Shown here piece after piece: positions 8,265 through 16,987 of a stretch of DNA of 64,000 bases. Position 1 is the first letter of the stretch, and every line of letters begins with the position of its first letter. A model generated the notes under the pieces. It saw only the letters and a list, made by a program, of their open reading frames with translations, was not told the DNA's origin and made no database searches. Position numbers and translations under genes: made by a program. The DNA lies in assembly GCF_020042285.1 (NCBI RefSeq), contig NZ_CP083388.1, positions 3,622,001 to 3,686,000 on the forward strand. The letters run 5' to 3'. This DNA is from Ferruginibacter albus (GTDB taxonomy: Bacteria; Bacteroidota; Bacteroidia; Chitinophagales; Chitinophagaceae).

Positions 8265-9016
8265 GAAAACCTTTCCAGGGCGTAATTAATATTATTCGCT
8301 TTAACTGGCATTTTTATCTCATTTCTGTTTTGCTGTTGACGATCGGTTTTGTAATCGCCAATAATCTTGTTGATCCTTTCAAGCATTTACTTTTTATTGC
8401 ATTGTTTCTTGTGTTGTTATGGACAATCGTTTCCCTGCTCGTTTCCTTTTATATATATGATCTATCCGGACTTTATAAATTGAATTGGTTAAACAACCTT
8501 CCGTTAAACAGCAACGATATCATCTTAAACATACATGCAGGATTTGATGAAACAAGTCTTTTATTAAAACATAAATTCTCAAATTCCGATTTGATCGTTT
8601 TAGATTTTTACAACCCTGAGCTACACACCGAAATATCTATTAAACGGGCAAGAAAAGCATATCCATCTTATCCCGGCACAAAAAAAACAACTACACAAAC
8701 TTTAAATTTTCCTGATAACTATGCAGATAAGATCTTTCTTATTTTCTCCGCTCATGAGATCAGGAATGAGGAAGAGAGAATTGATTTTTTTAAAGAATTA
8801 AACCGCATCGTAAAACCTTCAGGGAGTATTGTTGTAACAGAACATTTGCGAAACATAGAAAATTTTTTAGCGTATAATATTGGCTTTTTTCATTTTTACT
8901 CAAAAGCATCCTGGCTTAAACTATTTTGTAAAGCTGACCTTAAAAAAGCACGTGAAATAAAATTGAACCCTTTTATCATTACATTCATACTGCAAAAAAA
9001 TGGAATTACATCTTAA
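8252..9016 (+). CDS. membrane-anchored class I SAM-dependent methyltransferase
   Basis: This 254-residue protein has two N-terminal hydrophobic helices (about 12-75: FYLISVLLLTIGFVIANNL and LLFIALFLVLLWTIVSLLVS). A cytoplasmic Rossmann-type domain follows: ILNIHAGFDETS as the SAM-binding loop, DLIVLDFY as motif II, FLIFSAHEIR and the late motif VKPSGSIVVTEHLRN. The start at 8252 is inside the end of the DUF2071 gene, and its own end overlaps the next gene by 17 bases. The motif I glycines are reduced (one Gly in IHAGFDE), so activity is likely but not certain. The methyl acceptor is unknown; the anchor suggests a lipid or membrane substrate. Confidence 0.75.
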   Translation: MDTVRKPFQGVINIIRFNWHFYLISVLLLTIGFVIANNLVDPFKHLLFIALFLVLLWTIVSLLVSFYIYDLSGLYKLNWLNNLPLNSNDIILNIHAGFDETSLLLKHKFSNSDLIVLDFYNPELHTEISIKRARKAYPSYPGTKKTTTQTLNFPDNYADKIFLIFSAHEIRNEEERIDFFKELNRIVKPSGSIVVTEHLRNIENFLAYNIGFFHFYSKASWLKLFCKADLKKAREIKLNPFIITFILQKNGITS

Positions 9017-9395
9017 AATAATCGGGTGGTTGTTATTGGTGCTCTCAGGCATTCATGTTTTTTTCCCTAAATACTTTAATTGGAAGCAGGAATTAAGCTT
9101 AGTAAGCGCTATCAACAGGCAAATGATGAACGTTCATACTTTTTTTATTGCACTGATACTATTACTGATGTCGCTCTTATGTATCAGTTCTGCCAATGAG
9201 CTTGCTACTACAATGTTGGGAAGAAGAATTTGTTTCGGCTTAGGAATATTTTGGTTGATACGATTATTGATACAATTTTTTGGGTACTCTTCTAAACTTT
9301 GGAAAGGAAAAGCTTTTGAAACCTCCATCCATACCGTATTTTCAATACTGTGGTTGTACTTTAGCGGAGTGTTTTTCTATGTGTGCCTGCGCTAA
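9000..9395 (+). CDS. four-helix membrane protein, last gene of DUF2071 cluster
   Basis: This 131-residue protein has four hydrophobic segments (IIGWLLLVLSGIHVFF; MMNVHTFFIALILLLMSLLCI; ICFGLGIFWLIRLLIQFF; TVFSILWLYFSGVFFYVCL). Conserved-looking His residues lie in helices 1 and 2 (GIHVFFPKYFNWKQEL and MMNVHTFF), which could bind metal or heme, but that is speculation. It overlaps the methyltransferase gene by 17 bases. It ends four bases into the convergent gene on the minus strand. I do not recognise a family. Confidence 0.7.
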   Translation: MELHLKIIGWLLLVLSGIHVFFPKYFNWKQELSLVSAINRQMMNVHTFFIALILLLMSLLCISSANELATTMLGRRICFGLGIFWLIRLLIQFFGYSSKLWKGKAFETSIHTVFSILWLYFSGVFFYVCLR

Positions 9396-10057
9396 TTATC
9401 TTCCTCTTTTTTTATTAGCGCAGAGAGCAGTTCTTTAAACTCTTCTTTTATTGTTTTCTGCTCTTCCAATAAATATTCAGCTGCAAAAGGAGCGCCACAA
9501 TCCTGGCTGCTTATTTGATGGATTAATTTGCCATTTTTAAAATAACTTCTGGTTTCGGTTATTTCAGATTTACCAAGATCCCAAACTTCGTTATCACCAT
9601 TTTCTTTCATTACTAAAGAATCGTAATAAAGCGGGCGATTATATTTATAGTTCTTTTCAAAAACAAACGACAGTTTATTATTGAGCAAATAATATTCAGA
9701 CAGATTTTGATAAGTTTCGCCATAATAGCGGGCAATAATTTTTCTCAATTTCTTTTTTGAGTAATAATATTTTGCCTCACCGCCTTCAATCGACAACCAA
9801 ATATCTTTTACAATAACAGAATCCCATTTAGCAATAGAATTCAATCGTTTGAAGTTCTTCCTGATCGGCTCCAGGTCCTTGATAAGATATTCGTTCTCTA
9901 CAAAGTCTTCTTCATTTTCAGATTCTTTTACCCGAAATGTATCTTCAGGAGAAAAGCTCTCATTACTGTCTTTTGCTACTAAATAAATATTTTGCTGCGC
10001 TTTACAATTGCAGTTAGTTATAATAAAAGCAAACGTTATAAAATAAACCAGTTTCAT
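9392..10057 (-). CDS. secreted protein of unknown function
   Basis: This 221-residue protein has a signal peptide (MKLVYFITFAFIITNCNCKAQ). The Cys residues near the cleavage site are not in a good lipobox because the -1 position is Asn. The mature part is highly charged (KESENEEDFVENEYLIKDLEP; KKLRKIIARYYGE) with short beta-like segments. It ends in a Lys/Glu-rich helix (LLEEQKTIKEEFKELLSALIKKEEDN). No enzymatic motif is visible. The 3' end overlaps the convergent membrane-protein gene by four bases, and it is read away from the foldase pair that follows. Confidence 0.65.
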   Translation of the reverse strand: MKLVYFITFAFIITNCNCKAQQNIYLVAKDSNESFSPEDTFRVKESENEEDFVENEYLIKDLEPIRKNFKRLNSIAKWDSVIVKDIWLSIEGGEAKYYYSKKKLRKIIARYYGETYQNLSEYYLLNNKLSFVFEKNYKYNRPLYYDSLVMKENGDNEVWDLGKSEITETRSYFKNGKLIHQISSQDCGAPFAAEYLLEEQKTIKEEFKELLSALIKKEEDN

Positions 10058-10075
10058 AGCGTATTAAAGTTAACT

Positions 10076-10106
10076 AAAAGCCCCGTAAGTAAAACTCACA
10101 GGGCTT
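10076..10106 (-). terminator. terminator after PpiC/thioredoxin-like pair
   Basis: On the minus strand a stem AAGCCC/GGGCTT with an inner GTGAG/CTTAC helix is followed by TTTTAG. It lies just past the stop codon at 10130. Confidence 0.55.
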
Positions 10107-10129
10107 ATTATTTACATTCAATGAGCTGT

Positions 10130-12070
10130 TTATTTAAGCAGCGATTGAAAAACAGTTTCGTTCACTTTAATCGGGTATTTCTTTTTTAATTCATTTACCC
10201 ATTGCTCTTCTAAATAATTTTGATAATCATTTATTACCAATCCTCTTGCTTCTTCAAAACTGCGTTGCTGGTTAGCAGGATAAACTTTTAATATTTTTAA
10301 AAAACCGGCAGTGTTATCTGATTCATTCAAAACCGGCTTGGTTATTATTCCTTCTTTGATAACAGTGCCTGCAGGTATTTGAATTTGCGACAATTCGTAT
10401 CTCGAAGAATCTGCCTGAACAGCGCCATCGCTTTCATCGGAAATTTTTCTCCATTCTTTTCCGCTGGTCAACGCTACGGAAGCATCATTAGCGGCCTTCA
10501 TATTAGCACAATTGAAGAGTAATACAACAGCACTTGAATCCCAAAGATATTTCGCCTTATATTGATTATAATATTTTACCAGTCCTACGCTATCATTCGC
10601 AGCCTTACTCCAAACATTGCGTTCCATTATTTCAAACAACATATTACCTTCCCTGAATTCTTTCATCTGGTATTTGAAGTCGGCATTATATTCTTCCAGG
10701 TGATTACGGTAATATTCCAATGCAACTGCAGCCACATATTTATCAAACAATTCTTTGTCTGTTGCGATCTCATTGCTGTTGACAACAGGGCTTAAGCGAT
10801 AATCATTGGCAAATTTCAACCAGTCGCTTCCTTTATAATTTTGTTTAGCAAATGAAAAGATCATTTTATTGCTAACAGGATAAACTGATAGTTTTTTATT
10901 AGCCGCAACGCTATCTGCAAATCGGTACAAATCTTCGTCTTTTACTGTATTGTTTCTTTTATAATTAATACGAACCAAAACATCTTCCAAAAATTTTTGT
11001 TTGGCAGCATTGATACGGGAATCCTGCAATACCTGTTGACGAATAGTGTAGTAATACCCTTCGTCCGCTTTTTGATCGACAGGAGTAGGAATTTGTTGTA
11101 AACGTTTTACAATATGATAACCGTAAGGTGTTAAAAAAGGTTTTGTGAAATCGCCGTCCTTTTTTAATGCAAAAACGTTTTTTTCAAAAGTTGCATTGTA
11201 TTTGCCTGTGCTGAACTCACTCATTTCCCCATTGTTCTGGTATGTGAGTTTATCTTCGCTGTATTTTTTTGCCAATGCGCCAAAATCTCCGCCTGCCAAT
11301 AAAAGATTATAAATAGAATCTGCTTTCTTTTCTACCTGGCTGATTTTTTCGGGAGTTGCATTGGGAGGAAACGTTAATAATATTTGTGCTGTTTTCCATC
11401 TGCCTGCACTTTGTCTTTCATCTAAATTTAAAAAAACATGCCAGCCGCTTTTTGAATGAAATGGTTCACTTGCTTGTCCGGGGTTCAATCCATAAATAAT
11501 ATTTTCGAATGGATAAGAAATGCTTAATGCAGTTATATAACCAATATCTTTTTTAGTTACCGGTAGATATGCATGAGCAATGTTTTGAAGTAAATTATCA
11601 TAATCTTTATTTCCTTTTGATAATTGATTGTATAACTCTTTGATTGCACCAATGGCTCTTAAAGAATCGTCTGAAGACATCTGATCTGGTGTAGGAATAT
11701 AAAAATGCAACACATGAATATCTTTTTGCTTACGCTGAAAAGCTTCGTCTATCAGCTTGTTCAAGCCTTTGTCATCATTCATGTAGCTATCTTCTACCTG
11801 GTTACGAAAGTTCTGAAGGTCTGCCTGCAGCTGTGGCAATGTATCCAAATGCAGCTCTTCCGCAACTTTTACTTTTAGTTTAAATTTAGAGTATAGGTCT
11901 AAATACTCTCGCAACGATTGTTCTTTATTTTCAACAGCCGTTTTGTTTTTATTGTATGCCCTTAAAAACTCTTCTTTGCTAACAGTGCCATTGCCGTAAG
12001 TAAAGAGCGTTTGAGAAAAAGCTGCAGTTGTAATAAGGGTGAAAGAAAAAAGTCCCAATAATTTTTTCAT
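10130..12070 (-). CDS. SurA/PrsA-like periplasmic peptidyl-prolyl isomerase (two PpiC domains)
   Basis: This 646-residue protein has a signal peptide (MKKLLGLFSFTLITTAAFSQ) and two parvulin-type rotamase domains. The first is about 120-215, ending EPFHSKSGWHVFLNL. The second is about 225-330, with GGDFGALAKKYSEDK and the hallmark FLTPYGYHIVKRL. The long C-terminal part is helical and chaperone-like. Parvulins of this kind fold outer-membrane and secreted proteins in the periplasm. I chose the ATG at 12070, because its A is shared with the TGA stop of the upstream thioredoxin-like gene (TGATG), a classic coupling junction. The longer start eight codons upstream lies within that gene. The partner suggests a joint envelope-folding role. 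Confidence 0.88.
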   Translation of the reverse strand: MKKLLGLFSFTLITTAAFSQTLFTYGNGTVSKEEFLRAYNKNKTAVENKEQSLREYLDLYSKFKLKVKVAEELHLDTLPQLQADLQNFRNQVEDSYMNDDKGLNKLIDEAFQRKQKDIHVLHFYIPTPDQMSSDDSLRAIGAIKELYNQLSKGNKDYDNLLQNIAHAYLPVTKKDIGYITALSISYPFENIIYGLNPGQASEPFHSKSGWHVFLNLDERQSAGRWKTAQILLTFPPNATPEKISQVEKKADSIYNLLLAGGDFGALAKKYSEDKLTYQNNGEMSEFSTGKYNATFEKNVFALKKDGDFTKPFLTPYGYHIVKRLQQIPTPVDQKADEGYYYTIRQQVLQDSRINAAKQKFLEDVLVRINYKRNNTVKDEDLYRFADSVAANKKLSVYPVSNKMIFSFAKQNYKGSDWLKFANDYRLSPVVNSNEIATDKELFDKYVAAVALEYYRNHLEEYNADFKYQMKEFREGNMLFEIMERNVWSKAANDSVGLVKYYNQYKAKYLWDSSAVVLLFNCANMKAANDASVALTSGKEWRKISDESDGAVQADSSRYELSQIQIPAGTVIKEGIITKPVLNESDNTAGFLKILKVYPANQQRSFEEARGLVINDYQNYLEEQWVNELKKKYPIKVNETVFQSLLK

Positions 12071-13500
12071 CAGTTGGTTGGTTTGATACTCCATTTAACT
12101 TTAAGCAGATCGTCCATTTGTTCAAGACTTAATTTTTTTGCTATGATGCGTTTGTCTTTATCCAATAAAAACAGTGTAGGCGTCATCGTTACATCATATA
12201 GCTGTCTAAAGCTTGCTTTCTGAGATTCGATATCTGCTTTCTCTAATTCTTTAGGTTGATATACATTTATCCAATCACTTAAATTATGTTCATGGATATA
12301 AGTAAGCCATTCTTTTTTTGCGTCTTCCGACAGAACGGCAAATATTTTTACGCCATGTTGTTTCCAGCTTGCACGATAAGCGGAATCGATCCTCGGAATA
12401 GTTTCTTTACAATGTCCGCAATTGGGATCCCAAAAACAAACAAACGTATACTCAGCTTTTACATCATATAAGCTGGTTTTGTTTTCTGCTGTATCCAGCA
12501 TATCTAAGTTTGCTGCCTGTGCACCAATCTGGTTAGACATTACCATATAGGCTTGCCTGCTGATAGCATCATGCTGCTTATCAGTTAACCAGGTGCTTAA
12601 ACCCTGGCTATGGTATTTTTCAAATAAGTGAACAAATATCGCATCCTGTCCCATGTACTTAGGATTATAATACTCATCTGTCAGCCAGTTCAATAAGAAT
12701 TTATACATTTCAGGGCAGGTTCTTGCCAGTAATAATTGATAGTCCGATTCTTTAATAATGCTGTCCGGGTTTTGAACAATTATATCCCGGTAGTAGCGCT
12801 CCAATTTGGGCAAGAAAAATGGTGTACGAATTACGCGTTCATCCATAAACGTTATGCCGTCCCAGTAATGATTTTTGTAATAATAGTAGTTCTGCAAAGA
12901 GTCTTCATGCGTAACAGATTTTTTGCTAGGTAGTTCCGGCTCTTTCATTGCTTGCAGTAAAACAGCCATCATAGAGGTAGGCTGCGTTGCAATAATATTT
13001 TGGCGATACTTATTTAAGTCTTGGTTATATTTTGCATAATTAGCTTCGTGCAAGGCAGAGTCTGCCTTGGTTTTAGATTCGTTGTATGCTTTACGCTCCT
13101 TTTCCAGTAAGTCTCCTTTAGAAGCAATGTATTTTTGGTATTGAAAAAATAAAGCATTCTCTTTTGAGCCAACAACAGTTACTTTGTTTACCAGGTCGGT
13201 AGTATCAGCGGTAATAGAAATAACCTGTTCTTTATCTATGAAAAAGTCAAAGGTTTTGCTTTTCCCCGGAAAAACAATAGCATAAATACCGCCCGGCAAA
13301 TTACGTTTACCGGTAAATACAGCAACGCCTTTACTATTTATTACGGCAGAGTCTTCGGCGTTTAGATTTTTACCCATATGGTAGGTTAAATATGCCAGCC
13401 CGCTTTTGTAATCAGGAGTTTTTAATGTTATCTGAAAGCTTTGAGCTTTACCGACTATACTAACCAGTACAGCCAAAATAATTATTGTAGATTTTTTCAT
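12070..13500 (-). CDS. secreted thioredoxin-like protein with DUF4369 and DUF5106 domains
   Basis: This 476-residue protein has a signal peptide (MKKSTIIILAVLVSIVGKAQ). An N-terminal beta-rich DUF4369 domain (about 22-130) is followed by a mostly helical DUF5106-type middle (about 130-330) and a C-terminal TlpA-like thioredoxin fold (about 335-470). The active-site motif is FWDPNCGHCKETIP (CGHC), and the cis-Pro lies in VTMTPTLFLLD. Such proteins are typical periplasmic thiol oxidoreductases of Bacteroidota. CGHC is the motif of eukaryotic PDI rather than of reducing TlpA, so oxidase or isomerase activity is possible but not shown. It shares a base with the PpiC gene downstream. Confidence 0.87.
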   Translation of the reverse strand: MKKSTIIILAVLVSIVGKAQSFQITLKTPDYKSGLAYLTYHMGKNLNAEDSAVINSKGVAVFTGKRNLPGGIYAIVFPGKSKTFDFFIDKEQVISITADTTDLVNKVTVVGSKENALFFQYQKYIASKGDLLEKERKAYNESKTKADSALHEANYAKYNQDLNKYRQNIIATQPTSMMAVLLQAMKEPELPSKKSVTHEDSLQNYYYYKNHYWDGITFMDERVIRTPFFLPKLERYYRDIIVQNPDSIIKESDYQLLLARTCPEMYKFLLNWLTDEYYNPKYMGQDAIFVHLFEKYHSQGLSTWLTDKQHDAISRQAYMVMSNQIGAQAANLDMLDTAENKTSLYDVKAEYTFVCFWDPNCGHCKETIPRIDSAYRASWKQHGVKIFAVLSEDAKKEWLTYIHEHNLSDWINVYQPKELEKADIESQKASFRQLYDVTMTPTLFLLDKDKRIIAKKLSLEQMDDLLKVKWSIKPTN

Positions 13501-13518
13501 ATGTTAATAAGAAGATTG

Positions 13519-13526
13519 CAAAAGTA
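13519..13526 (-). promoter_or_regulatory. -7 box (TACTTTTG) for the thioredoxin-like/PpiC operon
   Basis: The minus-strand TACTTTTG matches TAnnTTTG and lies 18 bases before the start codon at 13500. Confidence 0.5.
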
Positions 13527-13711
13527 TTTAAAAATGTACGTTTTAAGCGCATCTAAGACTTTTCATCTATTTAAAGATTACATTTCGTTAACAATATTTT
13601 TTAGCCGTCTGCCCTAAGCTGCAAGAGCAAGCCTATTAAATTCATTTTTTTCATCTATTTATGAATAACCTGTTCCTTGTTACTTGTAGCTTGTAGCTGC
13701 CGTTTATAACT

Positions 13712-13719
13712 TATTTTTG
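13712..13719 (+). promoter_or_regulatory. -7 box (TATTTTTG) directly before rlmD
   Basis: TATTTTTG fits TAnnTTTG. A TTG at 13691-13693 lies 18 bases upstream, a plausible -33 element. Only five bases separate the box from the GTG start at 13725, so the transcript would have almost no leader. Confidence 0.55.
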
Positions 13720-13724
13720 CTGCC

Positions 13725-15131
13725 GTGAGAAGAAAAAAAGTTTTAGTAGAAAATGTAAAGGTGAGCGGCTACGCTGCGGAAGGAAGATCGCTGGTAAAGC
13801 TGGATGGTAAAGTGATCTTTGTAGAAAATGCGGTGCCCGGCGATGTGGTGGACCTGTATCTTACCAAAAATAAAGAAACCTGGGCCGAAGGAAAGCCATT
13901 TAATTTTAGGGTTTATTCCAAAGAACGTGTACAGCCCTTTTGCAAACATTTTGGAATATGCGGTGGTTGCAAGTGGCAAATGCTGCCTTACGAAAAGCAA
14001 CTGGAATACAAACAACAGGAAGCAATTGAAAATATAAAACGCATTGGCAAAGCCAATATTGAAGAAATACTTCCCATAACCGGTAGCGATGCCATTATCC
14101 ATTATCGCAATAAAATGGAATTTACTTTTAGCAGCAAGCGTTTTCTTACTGCCGAAGAAATGAATGCCGTAACACCGGAGAATAATATACAGCATCCTGC
14201 TGTGGGATTACATGTACCTAAGATTTTTGATAAGGTAATTGACATTGAGGAATGTTTTTTAATGGATGATGTAAACAATCAGATCCGAAATCATCTTCGC
14301 AGCTTTGCATTGGAAAATGGATTTACCTTTTATGATATCAAGCAACATACCGGCTGGTTAAGAAATGTTATCATTCGTTTTTGCAGCACCGGTGAATTAA
14401 TGGTAAATATTGTTTTAGGGTATGAGGATGAGGAGCAAAGAAATAAGCTCTGCGACTATTTATTACAACAGGTTCCTTCCATCACTACATTGCTATACAC
14501 TATTAATACAAAGTGGAACGATAGTATTTTCGATCTGTCGCCTCAAACTTACTATGGTAAAGGATTTGTAATAGAACAGCTAGGAGCGTATAAATTCAAG
14601 ATCGGGCCAAAATCATTCTTTCAAACCAATACAAAACAGGCAGAAAAACTATACAACATTGTAAATGATTTTGCGGCACTTACGGGTAATGAAACAGTGT
14701 ATGATCTGTATTGCGGAACGGGAAGCATTGGCATCTATGTAAGCAAAAACGCTAAAAAGATCATTGGTGTAGAAACTATTGCCGAAGCTATTGAAGATGC
14801 AAAAGAGAATGCATTGCTAAACAATATTACGCACGCCGATTTTTTTGCAGGGGATGTTATTAATATTTGCAATGATGAGTTTTTTGCAATGCACGGAAAG
14901 CCTGATGTTGTTATCACCGATCCACCAAGAGCAGGCATGCACGAAAAACTGGTGCATAAGCTTTTACAAATTGCAGCGCCAACAATTGTGTATGTTAGTT
15001 GTAATACTGCTACACAGGCAAGGGACATTGCTTTGTTAAGCGAAAAATACAGTGTAGAAAAAATTCAACCCGCAGATCTTTTTCCGCACACACATCACAT
15101 TGAATGCGTGGCGTTATTAAAACTAAAGTAA
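13725..15131 (+). CDS. rlmD: 23S rRNA (uracil-5-)-methyltransferase, RlmD type
   Basis: This 468-residue SAM-dependent enzyme makes 5-methyluridine in RNA. It has an N-terminal TRAM domain (about 1-60), Fe-S ligands C73, C79 and C82 in CKHFGICGGCKWQM plus a later Cys (IDIEECF), and a C-terminal methyltransferase domain. In the latter, YDLYCGTGSIGIYVS binds SAM, TDPPRAGMHEKLV is the DPPR motif and VYVSCNTATQARD holds the catalytic Cys. The Fe-S cluster with the TRAM domain is the RlmD layout, though RlmC or RlmCD activity (U747 and U1939) cannot be told apart by eye. The start is GTG; no in-frame ATG gives a better N-terminus. Confidence 0.92.
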   Translation: MRRKKVLVENVKVSGYAAEGRSLVKLDGKVIFVENAVPGDVVDLYLTKNKETWAEGKPFNFRVYSKERVQPFCKHFGICGGCKWQMLPYEKQLEYKQQEAIENIKRIGKANIEEILPITGSDAIIHYRNKMEFTFSSKRFLTAEEMNAVTPENNIQHPAVGLHVPKIFDKVIDIEECFLMDDVNNQIRNHLRSFALENGFTFYDIKQHTGWLRNVIIRFCSTGELMVNIVLGYEDEEQRNKLCDYLLQQVPSITTLLYTINTKWNDSIFDLSPQTYYGKGFVIEQLGAYKFKIGPKSFFQTNTKQAEKLYNIVNDFAALTGNETVYDLYCGTGSIGIYVSKNAKKIIGVETIAEAIEDAKENALLNNITHADFFAGDVINICNDEFFAMHGKPDVVITDPPRAGMHEKLVHKLLQIAAPTIVYVSCNTATQARDIALLSEKYSVEKIQPADLFPHTHHIECVALLKLK

Positions 15132-15138
15132 TTTAAGC

Positions 15139-15843
15139 ATGGCATATTCTAACAACGGAAATTCTATTCAACGTACCACACCTATTGTGTTTAATCTTAT
15201 CCTTATTAATGTGCTGGTTTACCTGGCGCAAAAGATTGTAACGGGTATAGACATAACTGGTTTAGGAGCCTTGCATTATTATAAATCTCCTTTATTTAAG
15301 CCGTACCAGCTTGTTACAAATATGTTTTTGCATGCACCCAATCAAATTTTTCATATCCTTTTCAACATGTTCTCACTCTGGATGTTTGGAAGCATATTAG
15401 AGCGCTTCTGGGGCTCAAAAAGATTTCTTATTTTTTATCTTATATGCGGACTTGGTGCCAGCTTAATTATAGAATTATCTGTTCCGTTCAGCGCCCAGCA
15501 ATTTGCAAAAACACTGGACGCTATTCCCGCCGGGGTTTCGCAAGCAGATATAATAGAAGCTTATAAAACACAATATTCATCCATTGGTGCATCCGGGGCT
15601 ATAATGGGATTGTTGGCGGCATTTGCTTATTTATTTCCCAATACTGAACTTTTTATATGGTTTATTCCTATCCCCGTTAAAGCTAAATTCTTTGTTCCTA
15701 TATATATGGTCATTGAATTATTCCAGGGTGTGCATCAATTCAAAGGCGATGATGTGGGCCATTTTGCACATTTAGGCGGTGCATTAGTGGGCTTTTTATT
15801 GGTATTATATTGGAACAAAGCCAATAGAAAAACGTTTTATTAA
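15139..15843 (+). CDS. rhomboid-family intramembrane serine protease (active-site complete)
   Basis: This 234-residue polytopic protein has six hydrophobic segments. The catalytic dyad is present: Ser152 in SSIGASGAIMG (GxSG) and His211 in GHFAHLGGALVG. Upstream are the family L1-loop residues WMFGSILERFWGSKRF. Rhomboids cut single transmembrane segments within the bilayer. It starts seven bases after rlmD, so it may be read from the same promoter. A second rhomboid gene follows at 15995 with the dyad broken, giving an active/inactive pair. The substrates are unknown. Confidence 0.9.
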   Translation: MAYSNNGNSIQRTTPIVFNLILINVLVYLAQKIVTGIDITGLGALHYYKSPLFKPYQLVTNMFLHAPNQIFHILFNMFSLWMFGSILERFWGSKRFLIFYLICGLGASLIIELSVPFSAQQFAKTLDAIPAGVSQADIIEAYKTQYSSIGASGAIMGLLAAFAYLFPNTELFIWFIPIPVKAKFFVPIYMVIELFQGVHQFKGDDVGHFAHLGGALVGFLLVLYWNKANRKTFY

Positions 15844-15970
15844 ATATTTCTAAAATCCGGTTTCATTTAGATGTGCAAAGCAGCTATTTTATAATGTAGC
15901 AGGTCAATATAATAGCCACAGAAAAATCTTGGTACAGAATCTGTTAAGTATATTTTAGGTTTCTGTTTTG

Positions 15971-15978
15971 TAAATTTG
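15971..15978 (+). promoter_or_regulatory. -7 box (TAAATTTG) upstream of second rhomboid gene
   Basis: It matches TAnnTTTG exactly and lies 16 bases before the ATG at 15995. Confidence 0.5.
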
Positions 15979-15994
15979 TTTCAACAGTAGTAAT

Positions 15995-16933
15995 ATGGGA
16001 GAGTCTGACAGATATAGTGATTACAGGAGTTCTAAGAGAAGAATATTATTTGGCGACGACAATAATGCCATCGTAGCACTGTTTGCGCTTAACATTATTT
16101 TCTTCATTTTAATTTGTACTATAAAAGTTGTTTATCTTTTTTTTCAAAAAGATGCCGCAGCCTTTAACTTAGAAGTTTTACGTCTTTTTGAAATGCCTGC
16201 CCAACTAAGCCAATTAGGAAAACATCCCTGGACTGTCTTGGTCCATATGTTTTTTCATGTGAACGTCTGGGATATTCTAAGTAACATGCTTTGGTTATGG
16301 GCATTCGGCTATATTCTTCAAGACCTTGCAGGTAATCAAAGACTTATTCCCATTTACATTTACGGCGGTTTGGTGGGAGCGCTTAGTTTTATTTTAGCTA
16401 ATTATTTGTTGCCTCAATTAAAGGCAGAAATACCGGATACATATTTATGGGGAGCCAATGCAGCTACGATGGCAATTGCAACTGCTACCACCACCTTAGC
16501 TCCTGATTATCGGTTTTTCAGAAATTTAAATGGAGGTATTCCTATTTGGGTGCTTACCTTAATTTATGTACTGATCGATTATTCCGCAATTGCAGGTTTA
16601 AGTGCAGCATATTCCATCTCGCATTTAGGTGGCGCCTTTACAGGGTTTTTATTTATTATTTTATTAAAGAAAGGAGTTGATGGCAGTACATGGATGAACA
16701 ATTGCTATCATTGGTTTATGAACTTATTTACTCCGGCTGCCAACAGCACCCCTTCTTCCGTAAGAGAAAAGGTTTTTTACAACGTTGGCGGTAAACAACC
16801 GTATAAAAAAACAACGCATGTTACACAACAACGGGTAGATGAGATCCTGGATAAAATAAACCAACACGGTTATCGCTTTCTTTCCGATGAAGAAAAAAAT
16901 ATTTTAAAAAGAGCCGCCGAAGAAGATCTTTAG
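15995..16933 (+). CDS. rhomboid-like protein lacking the catalytic serine (likely pseudoprotease)
   Basis: This 312-residue polytopic protein is clearly rhomboid-like: HPWTVLVHMFFHVN and the L1-loop LWAFGYILQDLAGNQR, and a helix-6 HLGGAFTGFL with His210. The position of the nucleophile reads LWGANAATMA, so Asn155 stands where GASAA or GxSG would place Ser. I infer that it cannot act as a protease, similar in principle to iRhoms and derlins. The C-terminal about 80 residues are cytoplasmic and end in a helical segment (VDEILDKINQHGYRFLSDEEKNILKRA) typical of the longer Bacteroidota rhomboids. It follows an active paralogue 151 bases upstream but has its own -7 box. Confidence 0.85.
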   Translation: MGESDRYSDYRSSKRRILFGDDNNAIVALFALNIIFFILICTIKVVYLFFQKDAAAFNLEVLRLFEMPAQLSQLGKHPWTVLVHMFFHVNVWDILSNMLWLWAFGYILQDLAGNQRLIPIYIYGGLVGALSFILANYLLPQLKAEIPDTYLWGANAATMAIATATTTLAPDYRFFRNLNGGIPIWVLTLIYVLIDYSAIAGLSAAYSISHLGGAFTGFLFIILLKKGVDGSTWMNNCYHWFMNLFTPAANSTPSSVREKVFYNVGGKQPYKKTTHVTQQRVDEILDKINQHGYRFLSDEEKNILKRAAEEDL

Positions 16934-16987
16934 TTAACACTTGTTTAAGTTGTTGCAACACTCAAACCTTTATCTTTACTGCGTATT

